DNA from: Nitrospirota bacterium
GTDB taxonomy: Bacteria; Nitrospirota; Thermodesulfovibrionia; Thermodesulfovibrionales; JdFR-88
NCBI GenBank assembly: GCA_021790695.1
Contig: JAJYGJ010000146.1
Location: 1-10,352 of the forward strand
Length of the DNA: 10,352 bases
Direction of reading: 5' to 3'
Position 1 is the stretch's first letter, and every line of letters starts with the position of its first letter. Positions 6,561-10,352 of this stretch are shown here, piece by piece. The position numbers and the translations under genes are program-made. The notes beneath the pieces were generated by a model. It was not told the DNA's origin. It worked only from the letters and a program-made list of their open reading frames with translations, and did not search any database.

Positions 6561-8000
6561 TCAGGTCCCGGGTTTTTTTCTTCGTATCAAGTCCCAAACC
6601 GGGCTGTTGACGGTCATGTCCATGTCGCGGGCGAAGACCGGGAAACCGTCGAACCCGTGATAAGGCCCGGAGTAGTCCCAGGAGTGCATCTGCCTGAAGG
6701 GCACACCCATCTTGTGATAGGAGTACTTTTCCTTTATGCCGGAGCCGACCATGTCCGGCCGGAGCCTTCTGGTGAACTCCTCCAGCTCGTAAAGGGTTGC
6801 GTCGTCCATTATCACCGCGCCCTCTTTCATCACGGGGTAGGTCCTCTTGTAATCGTCGTTGTGGCCGAACTCGTACCCGGAGGCGATCACCTCCATGCCG
6901 AGGTCCTCATAGGCGCCGATCGTGTGCCTGGGCCTGAGCCCCCCGACATAGAGCATCACCTTCCTGCCCTCCAGCTTCGGCCTGTACTCCGCTATGACTT
7001 CGTCCATGCGCGGCTTGTATTTGGCTATCACGGCCTCGGCCTTCTCCATGATCCGGGCGTCGAAATGAGAGGCTATCCCGCGGATGCTCTCCTCTATCTT
7101 CGTCGGCCCGAAGAAGTTGAACTCCACCCATGGCATCCCGTATGTCTCCTCCATGTGCCTGCATATATAGTTCATACTGCGGTAGCAGTGTATGAGGTTG
7201 AGCTTCGCGCTATTGGCGATGGCAAGCTCGTTCACGGAGGAATCCCCGGTCCACTGCGCCACCACCCTCAGGCCCATCTCCTCCAGTATCTTCCTGGACG
7301 CCCAGGCGTCGCCGCCGATGTTGTAGTCGCCGATGATGTTGACGTCGTAGGGCGTGGTCTTCTCCAGTTTCCCGCCCTTTCCGAGGATGTGGTCCCTTAT
7401 GGTGTCGTTTGCTATGTGGTGGCCCAGGGACTGGCTGACGCCGCGGAAGCCCTCGCACCTCACGGGCACAACCGGGATCCCCAGCTCTGCCGCCGCCTTC
7501 CTGGAGACGGCCTCTATATCGTCTCCTATGAGGCCGACCGGGCATTCCGAGAGGATGCCTATGCCGCGCGCAAGCGGAAACATCTCCTTTACCTCGCGCA
7601 GGGCCTCAGTGAGCGATTTGTCGCCGCCGTAAACGATGTCTTTCTCCTGGAAGTCCGTCGTGATATGCATGGTGCCGAAGGTGTCTATCCCGGTCTGCCC
7701 GTTATAATAATTGCGCCTCGACCACCAACTGTACTGGCCGCAGCCGATGGGGCCGTGGCTTATGCTCACCTGGTCCTTCACCGGCCCCCATACCACGCCC
7801 TTTGCGCCGGCGAACGCGCAGCCCCTCACCGTCATCACGCCCGGCCTGGACTTGACGTTGGATTTCACCTGGCACGTGCCGCACGCGCCGGTGGGATCGT
7901 TGGGCTTCACGTGTTTGGCCCTGTCCTTTTTCGTCTTCTCCGGATAGGCCTCCATGACCTCGTCTATTATCTTCCTGGTCTCTTCTATCGGATTTTTCAT
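6561..8000 (-). CDS. nifD: Nitrogenase MoFe protein alpha subunit NifD
   Basis: The 479-residue alpha chain binds FeMo-co, where N2 is reduced. P-cluster ligands are Cys61 (RGCAFAG), Cys87 (HGPIGCGQY) and Cys153 (SECPVGLIGDD). FeMo-co ligands are Cys272 (LIHCYRSMNY) and His439 (QMHSWDYSGPYHGF). Active-site neighbours are also present: Val69, Arg95, Gln190 and His194 (SQSLGHH), each one residue below the Azotobacter numbering. The large insertion found in clostridial alpha chains is absent, so this looks like a group I Mo-type NifD. No gene for a delta subunit (AnfG/VnfG) follows, which argues against a V- or Fe-only enzyme. AAGGAGG lies about 13 bases before the ATG. The gap to nifH upstream is 46 bases. 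Confidence 0.98.
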   Translation of the reverse strand: MKNPIEETRKIIDEVMEAYPEKTKKDRAKHVKPNDPTGACGTCQVKSNVKSRPGVMTVRGCAFAGAKGVVWGPVKDQVSISHGPIGCGQYSWWSRRNYYNGQTGIDTFGTMHITTDFQEKDIVYGGDKSLTEALREVKEMFPLARGIGILSECPVGLIGDDIEAVSRKAAAELGIPVVPVRCEGFRGVSQSLGHHIANDTIRDHILGKGGKLEKTTPYDVNIIGDYNIGGDAWASRKILEEMGLRVVAQWTGDSSVNELAIANSAKLNLIHCYRSMNYICRHMEETYGMPWVEFNFFGPTKIEESIRGIASHFDARIMEKAEAVIAKYKPRMDEVIAEYRPKLEGRKVMLYVGGLRPRHTIGAYEDLGMEVIASGYEFGHNDDYKRTYPVMKEGAVIMDDATLYELEEFTRRLRPDMVGSGIKEKYSYHKMGVPFRQMHSWDYSGPYHGFDGFPVFARDMDMTVNSPVWDLIRRKKPGT

Positions 8001-8046
8001 TTTTAAGTGCGCGCCTCCTTGCGGTTGATCGCTCCCCTTCCCGCCT

Positions 8047-8886
8047 TCATTCCACCGGCTCGTTTTCCAGGATGCCGAAGTCCATCATCAGGCCCTCCAG
8101 CTCGTCCATGGTAAGGGGTGTGGGGACCACCAGGTTCGTGTTCTCGGCCATCTTGCTGGCAAGCGCCCTGTATTCGCCGGCCTGGGGATGATCGGGCGAG
8201 TACTCGATTACGGTCATCCTGCGCAGCTCCGCCCTTTGCACCTGGTTGTCCCTGGGGACGAAATGGATCATCTGGGTGCTGAGTCTCCTGGCCAGTTCCC
8301 CGATCAGTTCCGATTCCTTGTCCACCTTCCTAGAGTTGCAGATGAGCCCGCCCAGCCTCACGCCGCCGCTCTGGGCGTATTTAAGGATGCCCCTCGATAT
8401 GTTATTGGCGGCGTACATGGCCATCATCTCTCCGGAGGTGACGATGTATATCTCCTTGGCCTTGCCCTCCCTTATGGGCATGGCGAACCCGCCGCATACA
8501 ACGTCACCCAGGACGTCGTAAAAGACGAAATCGAGGTCGTCCCCGTAGGCGCCGTTTTCCTCCAGGAAATTTATCGCCGTTATGACGCCGCGCCCCGCGC
8601 AGCCGACACCCGGCTCCGGGCCGCCGCTCTCCGCGCACTTGATGCCCTTGTAACCCTCCAGCAGGACATTGTCTATATCGAGGTCCTCGACGCTGCCCAG
8701 TTCCCTGGCCATATCCATCACCGTGTTCTGCGCCTTCTTGTGAAGGATCAGCCTTGTCGCGTCGGCCTTGGGGTCGCAGCCCACGATCATACATTTATAC
8801 CCGGCCTCTGAAAGACCCGCCACCGTGTTCTGCGTTGTCGTTGATTTGCCGATGCCGCCCTTGCCGTAAATGGCTATCTGTCTCAT
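8047..8886 (-). CDS. nifH: Nitrogenase iron protein NifH
   Basis: The 279-residue dinitrogenase reductase carries the P-loop GKGGIGKS (8-15) and the subunit-bridging [4Fe-4S] ligands Cys96 (GVGCAGRG) and Cys131 (DVVCGGFAMP). Arg99, the residue ADP-ribosylated by DraT in organisms that have it, is kept. It hydrolyses ATP to pass electrons to NifDK and also takes part in P-cluster maturation and in Mo and homocitrate loading of FeMo-co. The ATG has a strong AAGGAGGAG nine bases upstream. A sigma-54 promoter at 8950-8964 would give a leader of about 52 bases. As first gene of the operon it is expected to be the most abundant product. No draT or draG is in the window, while the PII pair downstream suggests NifI control instead. 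Confidence 0.98.
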   Translation of the reverse strand: MRQIAIYGKGGIGKSTTTQNTVAGLSEAGYKCMIVGCDPKADATRLILHKKAQNTVMDMARELGSVEDLDIDNVLLEGYKGIKCAESGGPEPGVGCAGRGVITAINFLEENGAYGDDLDFVFYDVLGDVVCGGFAMPIREGKAKEIYIVTSGEMMAMYAANNISRGILKYAQSGGVRLGGLICNSRKVDKESELIGELARRLSTQMIHFVPRDNQVQRAELRRMTVIEYSPDHPQAGEYRALASKMAENTNLVVPTPLTMDELEGLMMDFGILENEPVE

Positions 8887-8949
8887 ATCGTTGTGCTCCT
8901 CCTTTTAATTCGTCTTTGCATTTTATCGGGTCTTTCCATTACTGCTCTC

Positions 8950-8964
8950 GCAACGTGCATGCCA
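8950..8964 (-). promoter_or_regulatory. Sigma-54 (-24/-12) promoter of the nifH operon
   Basis: The minus strand reads TGGCATGCACGTTGC, with GG and GC exactly ten bases apart and the TTGC box complete; it differs from the TGGCAC consensus by one base. The transcript should start near 8938, about 52 bases before the nifH ATG. Such promoters need an enhancer-binding ATPase (NifA or a relative). Confidence 0.88.
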
Positions 8965-9036
8965 CCCTGAAAAATGGGCAGGAAAGCCGGTTTGCAGGCC
9001 CGCGGCAGCCGTACCTCCGACAGTAATGTCTCTGAA

Positions 9037-9055
9037 TGTTTCAAATTTGTAAACA
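9037..9055. promoter_or_regulatory. Imperfect inverted repeat upstream of the nifH promoter, candidate activator site
   Basis: On the minus strand TGTTTACAAATTTGAAACA has five-base arms TGTTT and AAACA plus inner AA/TT symmetry. Its centre is about 108 bases upstream of the projected nifH transcript start, in the range where sigma-54 enhancer proteins bind. The arms are spaced TGT-N13-ACA, not the TGT-N10-ACA of classical NifA sites. A further palindrome, AACAATTGTT, overlaps it at 9052-9061. The assignment is by position and symmetry only. Confidence 0.4.
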
Positions 9056-9112
9056 ATTGTTGCCCCATTTCCTTTGCGTAAAGGTTCCGTCTCATTTGCC
9101 TGGAGGGCCCCT

Positions 9113-10015
9113 TCAGACATTGTCACAATAGTCCTGCCCGATCATGGAATTAAGCAGCTCCATCTCGATGTCCCTGTCCTCCCCCAGGAGGCCGAAGGCG
9201 TCGGCCCTGCACTGCTTGCAGTGGGTCATCTGGGGCATGTAAGCGCCGCATTTCCCGCGCATCTCCGCGAGCATCCCGCAGGAGGGCCGCTTTAAATCCC
9301 TGAAGGCGGCCTGCGGGATGAGCGGCATGACGTTCATTATATGGGCCCCCTCCCGGCCGGCGCGAAGGGCGATCCCCGGGACCTCCCCGTCGTTTATGCC
9401 CGGTATGAGTATGGAGTTGACCTTCACGGCGAGCCCCGCGCGGACCGCGTTTGAAAGGCCTTCCCACTGGTTTTGAAGAAGCGCTTCAGCCGCGGCCCCG
9501 CCCCTCAGGGTTTCACCCCCGCTTGAAACGGTGGAATATATTCTCCGCGCGGTCCCGGCAGTGAGGGCGTTTATCGTGACGGTGACGCTTTCGACGCCGC
9601 ATGCGAGGATCTCCTGAAGACGCCCCGGAAGTAAAAACCCGTTTGTCGATATGCACAGGATTATTTCCGGGAACTCCGCGCGGACGAGCCTCATGGTCTC
9701 AAAGGCGGCATCGTTTGCAAGCGGGTCCCCCGGGCCCGCTATGCCGATGACGTTTACGCGGCTGTTTCTTTCCATGACGGCGCGCACCCTCTCAATGGCT
9801 TGAAGGGGTGTGAGCACCACGCTTGTTACGCCTGGACGGGTCTCGTTGACGCAATCGAACCTGCGGATGCAGTAATTGCACTGGATGTTGCAGGCGGGGG
9901 CCACGGGAAGATGAAGCCTCGCGAATTTGCCGTGCGCGGCTTCGGAGAGGCACGGGTGATTGTTCATTATCCTGGCCCCGGCCGCCTTTGCCATCTGGTC
10001 GTGGTTAATGGACAT
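9113..10015 (-). CDS. nifB: NifB, radical-SAM FeMo-cofactor core synthase (short form)
   Basis: The protein is up to 300 residues and makes NifB-co, the [8Fe-9S-C] core, from two [4Fe-4S] clusters and SAM. The radical-SAM motif is CNIQCNYC (Cys42, 46, 49), preceded by NHPCLSEAAHGKFARLHLPVAPA with Cys22. GIAGPGDPLAN lies at 91-101 and the C-terminal CKQCRADAFGLLGED carries Cys266 and Cys269; these are standard NifB landmarks. The NifX-like C-terminal domain of many proteobacterial NifBs is absent, and the free NifX downstream fits that. The start is uncertain: the sigma-54 promoter at 10028-10042 projects transcription to about 10016, leaving almost no leader before ATG 10015. ATG 9994 (residue 8) or ATG 9967 (residue 17) are alternatives, but none has a clear ribosome site. 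I keep 10015 as the outer bound because codons 2-7 look coding. Confidence 0.95.
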   Translation of the reverse strand: MSINHDQMAKAAGARIMNNHPCLSEAAHGKFARLHLPVAPACNIQCNYCIRRFDCVNETRPGVTSVVLTPLQAIERVRAVMERNSRVNVIGIAGPGDPLANDAAFETMRLVRAEFPEIILCISTNGFLLPGRLQEILACGVESVTVTINALTAGTARRIYSTVSSGGETLRGGAAAEALLQNQWEGLSNAVRAGLAVKVNSILIPGINDGEVPGIALRAGREGAHIMNVMPLIPQAAFRDLKRPSCGMLAEMRGKCGAYMPQMTHCKQCRADAFGLLGEDRDIEMELLNSMIGQDYCDNV

Positions 10016-10027
10016 GCCATAAAACTA

Positions 10028-10042
10028 GCAAGGAGCGTGCCA
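10028..10042 (-). promoter_or_regulatory. Sigma-54 (-24/-12) promoter of nifB
   Basis: The minus strand reads TGGCACGCTCCTTGC, a full match to the TGGCACG-N4-TTGC consensus with correct spacing. It makes nifB a separate sigma-54 unit, co-regulated with the nifH operon. The projected start is near 10016, immediately before the first ATG of nifB. I found no TGT-N10-ACA site in the 310 bases upstream. Confidence 0.92.
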
Positions 10043-10352
10043 ATAGCAAAAGGCTGGTTTTTAAAAGGTTTTACGGCCGTTGATTTTCTACATTTATGTG
10101 AATGGCGTTCTGTTTTTGTTTTTGCGGGGGTCCTTTTTTGGTAGTGTCTCAGTTTGCTGCCGGGCTACGGAGGCAAACGTCCCGCCCCCTCCCATGAATG
10201 GGGTATATCCGTTCGTCCCTGGAGACCATTTACCTGCCCGCCTTATTCATTCGGGGGTGGCCGTTCCGGGCGTAACCCAAAAGATCCATTTAAACGTTTG
10301 GAAGAGCGATCACCCCGTTTTTTCCAGACGCGCCGTCTCTCGTCCGTCGGCC
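10043..10352. other. Non-coding flank upstream of nifB
   Basis: I see no coding frame of note on either strand in these 310 bases. The part next to the promoter (about 10043-10140) is AT-rich with T runs on the plus strand, as expected for an activator-binding and DNA-bending region. ACATTTATGT-like symmetry lies at 10090-10099. A 27-base inverted repeat with arms GTTTGC/GCAAAC sits at 10152-10178, with no U tract on either side. The rest, to the right edge, is GC-rich and unassigned; a divergent gene or insertion-element end beyond the window cannot be excluded. Confidence 0.6.

Noticed and set aside
5042..8000. Vanadium or iron-only nitrogenase
   Set aside because: No delta-subunit gene lies between the D and K genes, and NifD carries the full Mo-type set of active-site residues with nifEN and nifB adjacent.
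6381..8006. A 541-codon open frame on the plus strand opposite nifK and nifD
   Set aside because: It lies wholly antisense to conserved nifD and part of nifK, has no recognisable motif, and its openness follows from the GC-rich codon pattern of the real genes.
9065..9090. CCTTTGCGTAAAGG hairpin as a terminator after nifB
   Set aside because: The five-pair stem is not followed by a U tract on either strand, so read-through from nifB into nifH remains possible.
8883..9126. Two small minus-strand frames (70 and 67 codons) between nifB and nifH
   Set aside because: They cover the sigma-54 promoter and upstream element of nifH, overlap each other and lack ribosome sites or family features.
10141..10210. 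A GEMM (cyclic dinucleotide) riboswitch suggested by GGCAAACG and GCCGGGCTACGG
   Set aside because: The pieces are in the wrong order and the conserved GACGCAAAGCC segment is missing on both strands.

Overview
This window holds a compact nitrogen-fixation (nif) locus, transcribed leftward on the minus strand, next to the trailing end of a type I-C CRISPR array on the plus strand. The host looks like a GC-rich anaerobic bacterium, plausibly Desulfobacterota or Nitrospirota. This is inferred from the fused NifEN, the NifI-type PII pair, the short NifB without a NifX domain, the sigma-54 promoters and the I-C repeat. No taxonomic marker is present, so the placement is tentative.

Layout from left to right: bases 2-290 carry four full CRISPR repeats and a fifth that loses its 3' end. 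Bases 291-357 are a short gap with hairpins. Then, read right to left from a sigma-54 promoter at 8950-8964, come nifH (8886-8047), nifD (8000-6561), nifK (6547-5042), a fused nifE-nifN (5003-2268), nifX (2271-1864), nifI1 (1842-1525), nifI2 (1528-1112), a nif-specific 2[4Fe-4S] ferredoxin (1103-828) and a GNAT acetyltransferase (852-358). From nifD onward the genes are separated by 32 bases or less or overlap; nifH and nifD are 46 bases apart. The set therefore reads as one operon. Upstream, nifB (10015-9113) has its own sigma-54 promoter at 10028-10042. Bases 10043-10352 contain no gene I can support.

How the genes work together: NifB makes the 8Fe carbide core (NifB-co). NifX is a likely carrier or buffer of cofactor precursors. 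The NifEN fusion is the scaffold on which FeMo-co matures. NifH supplies electrons to the NifDK catalytic pair and also acts in P-cluster and FeMo-co assembly. NifI1 and NifI2 should switch the enzyme off in response to ammonium and 2-oxoglutarate status. The ferredoxin is a likely electron donor to NifB, NifH or the assembly steps. The six core genes usually considered minimal for Mo-nitrogenase (H, D, K, E, N, B) are all here, with E and N as one chain. No nifV, nifU/S, nifA, draT/G or molybdate transport gene is in the window.

The most unusual points are the NifI pair placed between nifX and the ferredoxin gene instead of between nifH and nifD, the His/Cys-rich tandem-repeat linker inside NifEN, and the nifB promoter that projects the transcript start almost onto the annotated start codon.
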